64,000 nt of DNA, from the NCBI GenBank assembly GCA_003864495.1, contig ML133475.1, positions 693,435 through 757,434 of the forward strand, read 5' to 3'. The DNA is from Nemopilema nomurai. Lineage: Eukaryota > Cnidaria > Scyphozoa > Rhizostomeae > Rhizostomatidae. Below are positions 11,201 through 23,500 of this stretch, piece by piece. The position numbers and the translations under genes were made by a program. Under the pieces are notes generated by a model. The model was not told the origin of the DNA and did not search any database. It was given only the letters and a program-made list of their open reading frames with translations. Position 1 is the first letter of the stretch; each line of letters starts with the position of its first letter.

Positions 11201-14200
11201 ATTTTGATTCGTGTTAATGTAGTATCACTTCAACTTTTCTGACTTCAATTAATGCTGGCAATTACAAATGCTGTTCTTCTATCCTTGAATCTGCATTAAG
11301 TATTTTTTCTTTTTTAGGTGTGAGTCACTGAATTTTTCAAAAATCGTTGAACTAATTGAGGGAAAATTGCAAAGCTCAGACTATAGGGTTCAAATGGTAA
11401 GCTTAAGGTCATGTAGGCCCTTTTATTTTTCATTTATAGTTTTCTGTATATTAGGTAAATTTAAATAATTACAGTAATATTGTATTCAGTTACAGTGGTA
11501 CCAAGAATAAGTCGTTCAAGATTATGAAAACGGTGAAGTAACTTAAGTAACCATTTAAGTAACGATTTTAGATCTATTTTAGAAGAGTTCTGTAAGTAGG
11601 CGACCCATTCAAGAGCTGCAAACAAACTCCCCCCCCCCTCCCCAAGAAATAAATAGACCTTCATATTTACGAAGAATACATCGCATTTACATTGAATGCA
11701 TGCAATTTTATAAATGTAGTAAAAAATATTGCATATATGATTAGATGCTTTCTAAATTTTTTTACAGAATGTCCCTCTGTAAAATTTGAATTGGTAATTT
11801 GATTTTCTTATAGAAATCATTGTTCTTGATTGAGAGTCTTATAAACAGTCGCATCCCAAATGCCTGTGAGCAAATAGTTGCCGTGTCATCTACTTCTCTG
11901 GAGAGTTTGTGCCAGTCTACTCAAAGTGTCGTGAAAAATAAATCTAGAAAGGTACATTGCTAGTAACCTTTTTTCGAGTGAATATTGCAAGTGGATATTT
12001 AGAGCAATGCATCAATTCATTATGGCTTATTTGATTTATATCAATAATGTTCTTACATTATCAGGCAGTAATCCAAATACTTATCAAATCGCCTATCTGA
12101 ACGGACAAAAGTATTGTTGATGCTAATTGAAAGAACATATTTCTCCATTTGCAGAAGCAGTATCCAGCTTTTTTCCTAATATGTTTTTCATCCTTTTTCC
12201 TTAAAATTGTCTTTGACCAATCTATCCTGCGACTATCTGTTTGATCAACTCTTCGTCGCCATTACAAACAGTCTCTGATTAATGATAAGTTTTGTTATTT
12301 CAGTAGTTTTCGTATTTGATATCACGGTAGGTAAACTTTTCATTTCATTTCAAAATGTTTTGCTTTTTAGTTAGCCCAAATATTAAAGATTCGAGAGGCT
12401 GATCCAACTAGCACCGATGCTACCCAAAGTGAGAAAGGGAATATTCCAATGTCTGCCGATTTTCTTCTTGGTAAAAGCTTTTATTTTTTGTAGTTTTACT
12501 CATGAATTCTGTTGTTTATTGGCTATATAGCAACGTTGGCAAAACGCTAATTTCAGTTTACAGTGCTCCAATTGACTGCCTTGCCCTCTTCTAAACAACT
12601 CTACGTAATTACAGAGGGGTGAATATATGCGAAAGCTTGCTTTGTTATGGCCTGCTTGATATTTCTTTCATATTAAACATTGTTTTCGGGGAAAGGTAGA
12701 CTTGAGGTTGAGTTTGGCTAGAAATAATCCAAAAGATACGAAAGAAATTAACAGTGTTATAAGTGCTCTTCTACTTGCCTTTTGATGATTGCTTGATGAT
12801 TTTCTGCAGCTAAAAGTTATTGTGAGATGTTTTTATAATTTCAAAGAAAGTATTTCTCTTTTCTTTACTTGTCAAGCAATACTTTATAGTTATACAGTAG
12901 TTAATTTTCAAATTACGAGTAGTTTTCTGCTTACTTATATTGTCCCAATTATCACCGTTATTTCACTTAAGTATTAGCCCCTGATACTAAAAACTAAAAA
13001 AGTATCACTCGTTAAATCTGGCTGTATTTCCTAAAAACTTTCTGGATGTTTTTGACATTTGCCATTTCCTATTCTGACACTGATCACTGCATGTTCATGA
13101 TACTTGACTTGTGCATTCAAGTTTTATATGTCTCCATTATCATTTCAGATCTTTCAGCGGAACCATCAGGGAAGGAGGCAGAGGTGTGTGTCTTTTCCTT
13201 TTTCATTATTTCCAGTAAAGCTGATGCTCATTAGTACTGAATTTGTTTCGCCTTCAACCCAAATACCCAAATACGGTTTAAAAGCAGACCTTTTAATCTT
13301 TCAACAATTATTTTCAAGGCCGTGCAGAGCTATTTGCTTTTCTTCACTATCGTGGGGACTTCTTGGGTAACCATTTTATGGGGGTTACTGATAATGGAGT
13401 TTATGATTAGCAGTATTTTCCTTGAATGATTGTCCTCATTACTTAAGAAACCCTTAAAACAATGGAGACACATTACAAAATTTATGGATTTAATACCGTG
13501 TCATAAAGATGAAATAGAATTGAGTGTTTCCCAACTTTACAAATATTCAAGGAAAGATCGCAGAATTTACATCGATTAGTTTGACTTGTAATCTATGCAA
13601 GGAGTACGTATGCAACATAGGTTATATTTTATAAATCGACCAACATTATATTAAGCATTTGTTAATCACATAAGTTGGTTTCTATTAGCTATAATGTGCA
13701 TTGCTAAAAATTGTACTAACTGTAAAAAAAGGATGGAAAATGTACTGGCGCATTTCCAAGCCTTCATTCTAATCAAGCCTAACATTCAGACCAATTAAGC
13801 AAATTTTTTTTCAGCGTTTTTGCTACCTGAAAATATTGTTAATGGATCCAAAAATGAAGATTTGATGGCACTTGTTGGTGGCCTAAGTGTTCAAGTATGT
13901 CTCTTTTGCAAATGTCATCTCTTTGCGGTCTTAAAAATATTTAAACCTCTGCTACCTATACATCTTTATCTTTAACCTATAAATGTTCAAGTATTTCTCT
14001 TTTGCAAATGTCATCTCTTTGCGGTCTTAAAAATATTTAAACCTCTGCTACCTATACAACTTTACCTTGTACCTTTTACCTTTAAATGTTCAAGTATGTC
14101 TCTTTTGCAAATGCCATTTTTTCCACCTAGAGCTGAATATGTCGCAGACGATAAAAATTTCTAGTTAATAACGTCAATGAAAATTAATCGTATTTATTTT

Positions 14201-15406
14201 CAATCGCACGTGCTCCTGGAGATGATTTTTCAAATAGTTTCCAATCAGTGCTAAACACCTTGAACGTGGGACAGAGTGACCCTACAACGCACCACGCGCC
14301 AATGCCTGCACGTCTTGCTCCCTTACATGGCACAATTGTGGAGCTTGTGTTTTTGCTTGGGCACCAGTGGTGCGGTATAGTATTAGATATGTTATGACGG
14401 TTCTTCTCTTCTCTAGGTCAATGCTTAACGATCAAAATTCTAAAATAGTTGTACTTCATCCTTCTTCATATACTTCATCCTTCATGTACCTCATTTTCGT
14501 TAGTGCCATCGCAACTTGAATCATGCCGATTTTGCTTTTGGATATAAGGATAGAAGTAGTTTCATTTCACAGTTTGTTCATATCACTAGAAATTTCTTTT
14601 CTTTCTAGGATCAGGAGTATGTCAATACCAATACGAAAGGAAATTCGCAAGTTACTGGATTAAAGTCACAAGAAGCACCTAGTACCACTTTGAATACATT
14701 GCCAGAATCTAGCTCGCTCGATTTTCTTGATTTTGACAATTTTGGTGGACCTGCAAGTATGCCCAATATAGCTAGAGATATATCTACTAGCTCTCAGAGA
14801 ATCGGAGTAACAAACTCTGATACCCTTCCAAACAGAGGTATCATCCCTGATTCAAACCTAGACACAATCTTCGATCCGTTTTCGCTTCCCGTGGCAGCGA
14901 GTAGCTCCAGCAAAGGTTCTCATTTGGAATCAGAAGTCGATCTTGATCCGTTTAGTACTTCCAGAACGAACTCGAATCCGGTCACATCAATGGCTAGTAA
15001 AAGCAGTTTTGATTTTTTGTCGCAAAATGATCCGGCCGGAGCAGCACTTGGTTGTTTTGATGTCAATTCTCAGTCACAAACAACAACCACAAATCAGCAT
15101 GCTTTCACGGGCTTTTGGGGATTGGTAGATAGCGCACCGCAGTATAGTACTCACACCATGTCATCAAGTACAAATCCTCCACAGGGGCAAAACGTTCGAG
15201 GAGATGGCATGCTTTATAACACAATGAGAACCCAACCTAATTTGGTACAAGGGACTGGAATGGCTGCTGTACCAAATCGAATGTCGCAAAATGTGACGAG
15301 AGGGAAGGCGTCTAATTCCAATGGATTCGAATTTATAGGGGGCGGTAAAAAGGCTGGCGCGTTTGATTTCGTGAAAGAAGCGATGGAGGCAAGCAAAAGG
15401 AAATGA
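5211..15406 (+). CDS. TEPSIN: Tepsin (ENTH domain-containing protein 2), AP-4 accessory protein
   Basis: Exons: 5211-5255, 5647-5719, 6135-6226, 6552-6645, 7075-7142, 7494-7554, 8210-8260, 9487-9729, 10139-10217, 10637-10756, 11318-11396, 11814-11951, 12371-12470, 13815-13894, 14609-15406. They sum to 2121 nt, 706 residues (human tepsin is about 525). Tepsin is recruited to trans-Golgi vesicles by the AP-4 coat. Residues 1-135 form the ENTH-like domain, including the conserved SGPPDPLHGDAPYVKIREAA. Residues about 270-381 match the VHS-like second domain (TELQDFIKKCESLNFSKIV). The long last exon encodes a disordered Ser/Asn/Gln-rich tail. In it SFDFLSQ (about 574) and GFWGLVD (about 609) resemble the known AP-4 ear-binding peptides, and two DPF motifs occur near 530 and 554. 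Exon 3 has a poor pyrimidine tract at its acceptor; the other sites are good. Confidence 0.9.
7580..7822 (-). mobile_element. tRNA-derived SINE in a tepsin intron
   Basis: On the minus strand the element begins GGGAGAATGGCTCAGTGGTT at 7822, a tRNA D-arm with an A box (TGGCTCAGTGGTTAGAG). A GTGGTTCCTGTCCC B-box-like segment follows. A tRNA-unrelated body of about 150 bases comes next, and the element ends in a short ATACAAATACAAA repeat tail near 7580. This head-body-tail layout is typical of tRNA-derived SINEs. The acceptor stem cannot close, so it is not a working tRNA. Confidence 0.75.
8774..8853. repeat. Two-copy direct repeat of about 41 bases
   Basis: The segment containing CAAAAAGGTGGCAAAA appears twice in tandem with a few differences, inside a tepsin intron. 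No coding capacity. Confidence 0.7.
10857..11141. mobile_element. MITE, family C, copy 1 (CTACAATGCCCGCCAAAAGT ends)
   Basis: About 285 bases flanked by inverted repeats of roughly 28 bases: ctacaatgcccgccaaaagt at the left and acttttggcgggcattgtag at the right. A second, inner inverted pair (cccctcccccaaatacaatg and acattgtttaaggagggagg) lies about 50 bases further in. No transposase frame. A related copy lies at 43125-43407. It sits in the tepsin intron between exons 10 and 11. Confidence 0.85.
13149..13183 (+). other. Possible poison exon in tepsin
   Basis: A 35-base segment has good splice sites (tttcag before it, GAG|GTGTGT after it) and reads DLSAEPSGKEAE in the incoming frame. Exons 12371-12470 and 13815-13894 already join in frame without it. 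Including it shifts frame and brings a TGA within the next exon. It is therefore either unused or a regulated, transcript-destroying exon. Confidence 0.35.
13889..14115 (+). repeat. About 100-bp tandem repeat copying a tepsin exon end and its 5' splice site
   Basis: The sequence around the 3' end of tepsin exon 13815-13894 (gttcaagtatgtctcttttg) recurs at 13985 and 14088, at spacings of 96 and 103 bases. The intervening intron sequence (gcggtcttaaaaatatttaa) is repeated as well. The middle copy has a weakened donor (GTATTT); the third has an intact GTATGT. Confidence 0.9.
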
Positions 15407-15425
15407 TCAATGGCTGTAATTAATT

Positions 15426-15431
15426 AATAAA
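15426..15431 (+). terminator. Tepsin poly(A) signal
   Basis: AATAAA 20 bases after the tepsin stop codon; the 3' UTR would be very short. Confidence 0.7.
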
Positions 15432-17527
15432 TAATTTGTCTTTCCCACTTTGTATTGAAACTTGACTGGTTTCAGATCTGGAGCGGCAATGGCACCAGTC
15501 ATGACATTTTTCCTTGCCCGCCTTTTTGTCTTTTTGGTTTTAAAAGTTATTTCATATTTAGAAACTTTTGATATTAGAAAATAACCATATTAATTTTAAG
15601 TGATCGATATTATGAGCTCAAATACTAAATACTGCCCTTCATTTGTCGAATTCAGGACAGGAGCACTGCCCCCTGGACCCCTTTGCGCCAATAGTGCCCC
15701 CTATCTTTTATCACATCAAATCTGTCCTCCATGCAGAAGTTTGACACCCCTGCTCTAGACCATTGTTTTACGGAAAGGATAATTTGTATTTTTATATCGA
15801 ACATCGAGGCTTTGCTTTTTGACATTCATATCGCCATATTTTAGATTATTTTATCCTTCTGTGGCTAGTTAAATATAAAGTTCTAAAATAGTTATAATAT
15901 ATTGAGTGATTCATGTGCAGCAATCAAACTTTGTTCAATGGCAGCAATGCCGCGATCTTTTTCTTTGTCAGCAAGTAAATCAACAATTGAAACAGGAATT
16001 CGTTACAATTCTTTATGACACCTTACGGAGATTATCAAGTCATTTATGTTTGAAGTCCAGCAGTTTCCTTATTACTACATCTCTACATGCCTTTATCTGT
16101 TCATACACCTATTCTTATCCCCTCTTGTAGTCTACCCCCCTACTCTATTTTCTTCTTTTAGCCTTCAACCGTACTCTTTGTGCCCCCCCCCATTTTCACT
16201 TCATCTGATACCCCAATAGTCCCTCCGTTTTTTGCCCCTCTCTTCAAAATGTTTTACAGTGAAGGCTTATACAATGTACAACTATATAAGGTATAGAAAG
16301 GACCGGGCAGCTAATTACTAATATATAATTTTACTTCTATTGTTTCGGAATTAACAAAACCATTTGAACGTTAGTGAAGGTGAAACATGAGGCTAGATTA
16401 CAGTTTTCTATTTATAGATTCACGATTGATTTGTAACCAAGACGGTGAACATTCCAGTGCACATTTTAAAAAATTTCAACTGCCCGGAGAGCCTTTAAAT
16501 TGTATATGGAAAACGAAACGCTTTCTTTTAAGTTGAAATTTCATTCCCATTGGATTCGCAAAGTCCGTGCAATTATGTGGAATTTAATCCCCTATGTATA
16601 GAACCAGCTTTTAACCAATGCAACTTGGGTATTCCTTTGTTCCAAATTTATAATTTCCACATTGGACCAATCAGGTTTCTTTGTAATATTGTTTGGGCCC
16701 CATGCCCAATGTCGCAGAATGGTAAGTAATGATATTGTTCAAACGACCCTTGCAAGGCAAGATGCGTTCTTTGGATTTATTTTGGAACACGGACATGCAA
16801 ACAACCATACTTCGAAGCAATGGCAACAGCGTATATCAAAGTGCAAGTGAATTTCGGGTTGGTACGTTCAATTTATATCGTTTATTAAAGCACATTCCTT
16901 TTGCGTTAGGTTTGTAATAGTGATTTACCGAAGAGATTTGATTGCAATCATCTCTAGACCTAACATATTTCTGTTGAAAAAAGAGGTCCTGCTATCGTCC
17001 TCCATCCCATATAAATATAATGTATTTTGCGGTGAATGTAGAAACTAGGTCAGACGTAGCCATGGCTGAATGCAGTTGTGTCTATGTTGATAGGCAAAAG
17101 CTTCCAATTCAATCGCCAAAGCTTTTCTATTTCAAGCTACGTTCTACGTCAAGTCTCTACAATGATTCATAACACAACCCATGCGATGCAGCAACTGGTT
17201 CACAAACTAGAGCCTCACTAACAATAGCCTTGTAGTGGATGGCTTTGCAAATAAAAGATAAGTGGTGCTGGTTCGCAAGGGGGTCAGGTAATGAGTCTGC
17301 ATACATGAAGACGGGGGTCTACAGTCAAAGTAACAGGCAGATAAAAATACATCACCAAAATCTTTCTGACACTGTTTGTTAATACAAAGAAGAATAGAAC
17401 AACCGTTATGGAATAATGTATTGAATTTAAACATGTTAGACTGCTATTGGCAGTGTTATTATGACTACAATCAGATAAGAAGCTATAAGATAGAAAACAG
17501 GTGTGACTCTGTAAGAGATATGCATTT
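15432..17527. other. Intergenic space between tepsin and the PLC gene
   Basis: The two genes converge here. Small frames at 15906-16130 and 16662-16917 have no usable splice structure (the only candidate intron would be about 45 bases) and no recognisable family. I see no gene. Confidence 0.5.
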
Positions 17528-17533
17528 TTTATT
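17528..17533 (-). terminator. PLC poly(A) signal
   Basis: AATAAA on the minus strand, 15 bases beyond the PLC stop codon. Confidence 0.65.
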
Positions 17534-17547
17534 AGGCATTATTCAGG

Positions 17548-20500
17548 TTAGAGCGTGGTAATCCTTCGTCGAGACTTTTCGAGAGACATATTTTTACTTG
17601 ATGCCAAGTCGTCCATGTCGGTTTTATCTTCGAATGATAAATGGACGAATACTCCGCTCTGATCCAAGCTGACACCAGTAAGGGTTTTGAATGGAATATA
17701 TCGCAGGCCTTAAAGATAAAAATATATCTATACTTCATAAATAGAAAGAGAAAGATTCACCGCAAAATTCAGAATTTTCATCATCATTTTTGAAGTTCAT
17801 TGTATATATATTTCTCGCTGCTTTCTATTATTGCTTAGATCGAAGGAGAGCAAATTAGGCCTGTCCCAGAAGATGCCCTTCTTCAACCTATCAACAGCTT
17901 TTCAAACTTAAAAAATTACTTACATTGCTTCATAACCTACTCGCACTTAAGTATGTTTAGAAGCTTTTCAATTACTTTAAACGAGAAAGCTTGAATTCTA
18001 ATAGGAATTACAAGAAAGCGATCAAGTAACGGACTCTTGTATTCAAAAAAAAAAAAATAAAAGTAAGAAATTTCTGATCAGTTTGTATTGGTAATTCTTG
18101 GGAGGAGACACAGAGCTAACAAGGGAGGGCGGCTAAAAAGAGATAAAAATGAGATCCAGTTTACTGATTATTCTGAGTCGAGAAGATCACGATGCTTTCG
18201 ATACATCTCAAAGGACCACGACAATATTCCTGACTTCATTAAAAGAAGGTATGAGGACTACCTTTCAAAAATAGATACACCAGCATAATACATTGAAGGA
18301 AAAATGTTTTGAGAGATAGAGAAGGTTTGGGTGGTGTTTGTTTCAGCTCCTTGAGACAAAAGAAACCAGGTCAAAAAAGAGGTTTTCCAATGGAGAGTTT
18401 TCTTAAAATGAAGCAATAGTTGCCGAAGCAATACAAACTCAAAATAGACTGACCGGGTTTTATTCCGCTTATCGGGATGGCAGTCTGTAAAACAGTCCGC
18501 GAAGCTCTGTTGACGCTGTGCAACTTGAAGTATAAAAGACACTGAAATAGAAACGATAATCTATTTAAAGCTTAGATGTAGACATCTTGTTATTTCGGAT
18601 GGCATGACAGATAGTGCCAGGGAAAGCGTCGATGCACTTTGGTCTTTGTTGAATCTTATTAAGATACTCTTCACCGATCACGAGTGACGTCATTTGTAAA
18701 CAATTAACTGGGCTTGGAAGTTTATAAAGATTTAAAGCGCTACTACCGTAAAAGCAGAGGCAAAAGAGGGGCGAAAATTCTCTAAGGTTCATAAACATTC
18801 TTGTACGATTGTTTGGTGGATGCAAACCACATGGCTAGCGTCACACTTTTTACTTGAACTCTCGCAAATACAAGAAACGTTTTGAAAGCAGAACCAAATT
18901 GGCGTTGTATATATATAAAAATTGGCGATGTATTCATAAACAGACCAGTTGGTTCATCTTATGCGCTCTTACCAATTCCGGGTGAGTGATGACCAAGGCG
19001 TGATCCGCATTCTTCCAACTTGGATTGCAGTAATTGGAATTAACCTTAAAAAGAAGACTGGCTTAAAACCGATAGCGAATCTATCAACATTGTTATCGCT
19101 GTGTGCAATCAAAAACGGGTGCATATTGAAAGTTGCAAATTGAAAGAGTTGCATATTTTGTCTTCAGTAATATCGCTTTGTTTTCAAAACGATCCTGAGA
19201 CGCATTATAAAATGATAGATTTTGCACATGGTTTATCTTAGAAAAACGCCAAGTATAAGACCTTCAAAATTCAAAATTACTTGTTGGCGTGCAAGGATTG
19301 GTCTAATTTATAGCTATCTACTAAAACTTAGAAGGAAAAGAAAAGTTATCTGAAAGATTGAATTAATCGCATTCATCCACTGAAAAATTCATGTTTATTA
19401 ATATGATAATGAAAATATGGTCCGTTCTATTTTAAGCATTCTGATATGGGCACATGCACTGAAAAATTTCGAACACAAATTGAAACTATAAATAATTTAA
19501 TATCAATTATAATCACCCGAACGTGCATTGACAGACAGTTCAAGGGACAATTAGATATTGACAAGGTTACATGGTACCTGATAAAGGGTCAATAACAGTA
19601 AGTATAGCTGCATTTTAAATTAGGGAGTATATCTTAAGACCTCAAAAGAAATTAAGACTCCAGCCGATATTTCAATACAACAAACGTACCTAAATTTTCA
19701 GACTTGTATATACTATTTTAGAACCGTGCTTTTGTAAGTGATAACTGTATAAGCCAAATCATATATTTATTAATATATTTCAATTTCTAATTGTATACAC
19801 GTTTAATTATACTACCTCAGTCGAAAAGAAATTATCCTTTGACTCTGAACCAACTGCTTCGACTTCCAAGACAACTGGAGACTTGCCAATCATATCGGTA
19901 TCGACAAAGTGACCACCCAAGATCTGAATAAATTGATAAATAAATTGATAAATAAATAAATTGATAAATTGATAAATAATAATAAATTGATAAATTGATA
20001 AATAATGAATAAATTGATTAATGACAACAATAATACATGAATCTTAAAAACTAGCGGTTTGAAAGACTATCATAATGTACACGAATTATGAAACTAGAAG
20101 TTTATTATTCAGAAGACATTACGTTCTCGCCAGCAACGATAAACTGCATGACTTGTGTTAGACATTGGCGGTTAATTGGAGAATAAAAGCCTACGATACT
20201 TAATTTCACAAGACACAAAAAATTCTCTGTTATTGAACGTCGTCATAGTTTGATGTTGCTAAACAGTTGGTTGCCTTCATATTTCAATGCCGATCACCAA
20301 ACAGTACATAAAAATGTAAAATATAAATAATTTATAAATAAAGTTTCCCTATTTTGAAGCATTAATGTCTCTAAAGGGATATTTATGTAAAAGAAATCAA
20401 CCGTTTATTTACTTTTGATTTTATTGAATTTTAAATGTGACCAAATATGTAGGCATAAATCTTATAACTTTTAGTATTGTCCAAATTTTGCTAGACAATA

Positions 20501-23500
20501 AGGATTTATATTATACACAAATTTATAAGCTGCAAAATTTTAGCTGATATAGAGCAATCATCTGGATGTCGTGAACATCAACGATTTTATGGCATTAAAT
20601 GGAAACCTAAAGTTTAATGTTTAAAACTTTACGTTGTCCTTTCTACAAACCTAAATTTGAATACATCTGTCCGTTCGGCATGAGCGCTATAAATTAGACT
20701 GACAGACAGTAATTTCATCGATACTGAACAATTAAAATATCTTTAAAGAAAAGAAAATTTATTTTCTCAAAATTTACATAATGATGAATAGCAGGGTCTT
20801 TCCCATTTGAAAGAGATATCAACTTCTTCCTTCTTTTCTCAAGTTATAATTTAAACTTGATTGCTACTGTGGTAGCTTCATCATTAATTAATATATTCTC
20901 GCGTCTAAATTTAATATATACACTGGCTTATTATTAGAAGTAGAAACTAGTTACAAAAAAAGAACAAAATTCATTTTTTAAATATTCGTAAAAACTGTTC
21001 TCAAAATACCCGAAAACATTTTAAATGTATCAAAATACCAGAACAATCATTCCTTTAATGAAAAAAATAAATTTTTTCAAGATTATAATTCTTTTAATGT
21101 CTTGTAATTGGGAATATCGTAAAATTTAGAAAATAAATGAAATTGGTAAAGCGAAAGCTTCATTTAAGAAATTTTACATAAAACGGAGAAACTATGGAAA
21201 TGAGCTCACCTTTATTTTAACAATAATCGGATGAGCCGGATGGTTTTGAGCAGAATCCGAAAAATCACTAGAAGCTAAGATTTAAATAAACACACTTAAA
21301 GACAAGACAATAAAGTTGAAACAGCAAGATATACGTGTAATGCAAAGGAAAGGGTCAACAAGCTTTTAACTTAAAGTGGGTGGAATAATTGAATTTGATA
21401 CGTTGTAAGTAAGATAAGAAATAAGGAAATGAATATAATCTTTCGCATTGAATGTAATAATTGAACGAATCTACCATTAAAACACTATCAGAGATATTAG
21501 AATATTGATACGACCGACGTAAGTAGGAGCTTCGTATTCAGATTTTTCCTAGAGAGTAAGTAGACAATTTTCATGAATTTAAAGATTTGTCATCTAGAAA
21601 ATGTGTGCGACTTTTTCAAACGTGTATATGGTCATCCGCAAGGCAAGTTATTTTGCTGCTACTTTTGTCTCGTCTTGCTGGAGCAAAACTTGAACAAAAA
21701 GTCTCTAGTTTGCGACTGAGTCCGACAAATGTACCGGCAAATGCTTCACTACGAATCAAAATGGAGCCACTATTGCTAACGCAGAAAGGATTTGTAATCA
21801 ATGGCAGAAAAACAAAGAGAAGATGACTTACTATTCTTTTGCAAATATGGAGGCTTCAGGACATACCCACAGCCTCCATTTGTTCGGAAGAAACCTTGAT
21901 TTATGTGCATGCCGGCATCTGGAAACGATAAAATGGAGCCTCGGTTACCAATAAAATGGGGAAATAGCATTTGAGCTGCCATTCGAACTGCTCATTATTT
22001 CTGATACTGTAGACATTACTTTTTCTATAAACAATAGTTCAAAAATGCCTATATTAAACAGGGGAAAGTTTATTCGGTTGCAATACAGACTAAGTTTTTT
22101 CCATAATTATTAACTTGATTGCAGACAAATAGTTAATGTGTAAAACGCTCTCCATTCCATTGCTGTTTACGGTCTGCCTAGGAGAGTCTTTGCAAAAACT
22201 CCCAGACCATAAACACTTTCAAAAATGATAGCCACTATCGGGTGAGATAAACAAACCTGGTTTTTGAAAATTCAATGACGCCATATGTACCCCAACTTTC
22301 CACATGGGCATGGGGTTGAAATTTGAAGACTCCACTCGTGAGCCCTTCGGGTACGTCCTGAGCATCTTCTTTCTCGATATGTAGACAATATCTGCATATA
22401 AATCGTCAATATATTTGATGCAAAATACCTTGAAATCAATTAAAAAAGTTCAAGTCGAAAGGTATATCCACCTACTGAATATATCCACCTGATAGTATAC
22501 TCGCTCGTTCACTTTTAACAAGGAAAGAAACGCGCAATGCTGAAAATCACTTGCTCCTTCCCACGAATGCAATACATCAAATTAACTGTGTGTGGAGTAG
22601 TGATTAGAAAAAACAGCGGTATTCATTAAGGGCCAATACAATGAGCTCCCCCACTTGTGATCATTATCTTCTTTACAAATTTTTCTCAGCACTTTAACTA
22701 GTAGACTGTTGATTTGAACAGGAGAAAAGCTGGTAAGCTGAAATCAACTCTCTTTTCCTTCTCTTACCGTTCTATCCTTTCTCTCTTCACAGTGACGATG
22801 TAATAAAAACAATACAAAAAATACGCTGGTCGACCATTGCAAATAATAGTTGGTCATCTTTACAAAGAAGAGTCCAGTTACCTTGAGGAGACCTCTCTAT
22901 CAGGTCGGTGATAACATTCTCACTGAATGAATGCATTTCGCAGCAATTCTCGCTGAATTCGTTTCTCTTGTACGGGACGGCTCTACAGTAAACGATCAAC
23001 CGGCTCATGGATCCTGCCAATGGCACCTGGACCTAGCAGCCATAATAAAAAGTTACACTAACTAGCTCATCATTTGTTGAATAGTCAGCTAATTATTAGA
23101 AGAAAATTGGACTGGAGAAAGCAGCTCATGAGCTCTCACTGCGGTAAACAGTGGAACACCTGACCAAAAGATTTGCTATTAAAAAAATGTTAGAAACATT
23201 GCATTGTCTGAGTCAAAGCTACGAGCCATTTTTATTTACAAATCTATTTTTTTGTATTGAAATGGATTTCAGGGTTGAACCATAATTTGGCTTTAACGAT
23301 GAAAACTTGGTAGGAAAAAAAGAAACATTCCCCTCAAATTCTTGAATACATCTGCAGTAAAAATAAGAACAAATAATAGGCAAAATGTCAAGAAAGTAAA
23401 GTGAGACGTTTTAGTCCTTATAAAAGCGGGAGCATGGCATGAAACAAACATACTGCATAAATTGAAAAAAATTTGCAAAGTTGTGAATCGTGGACCTTCA

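Noticed and set aside
16662..16917. Overlapping plus-strand frames with possible exon edges
   Set aside because: Joining them would need an intron of about 45 bases; no homology recognised.
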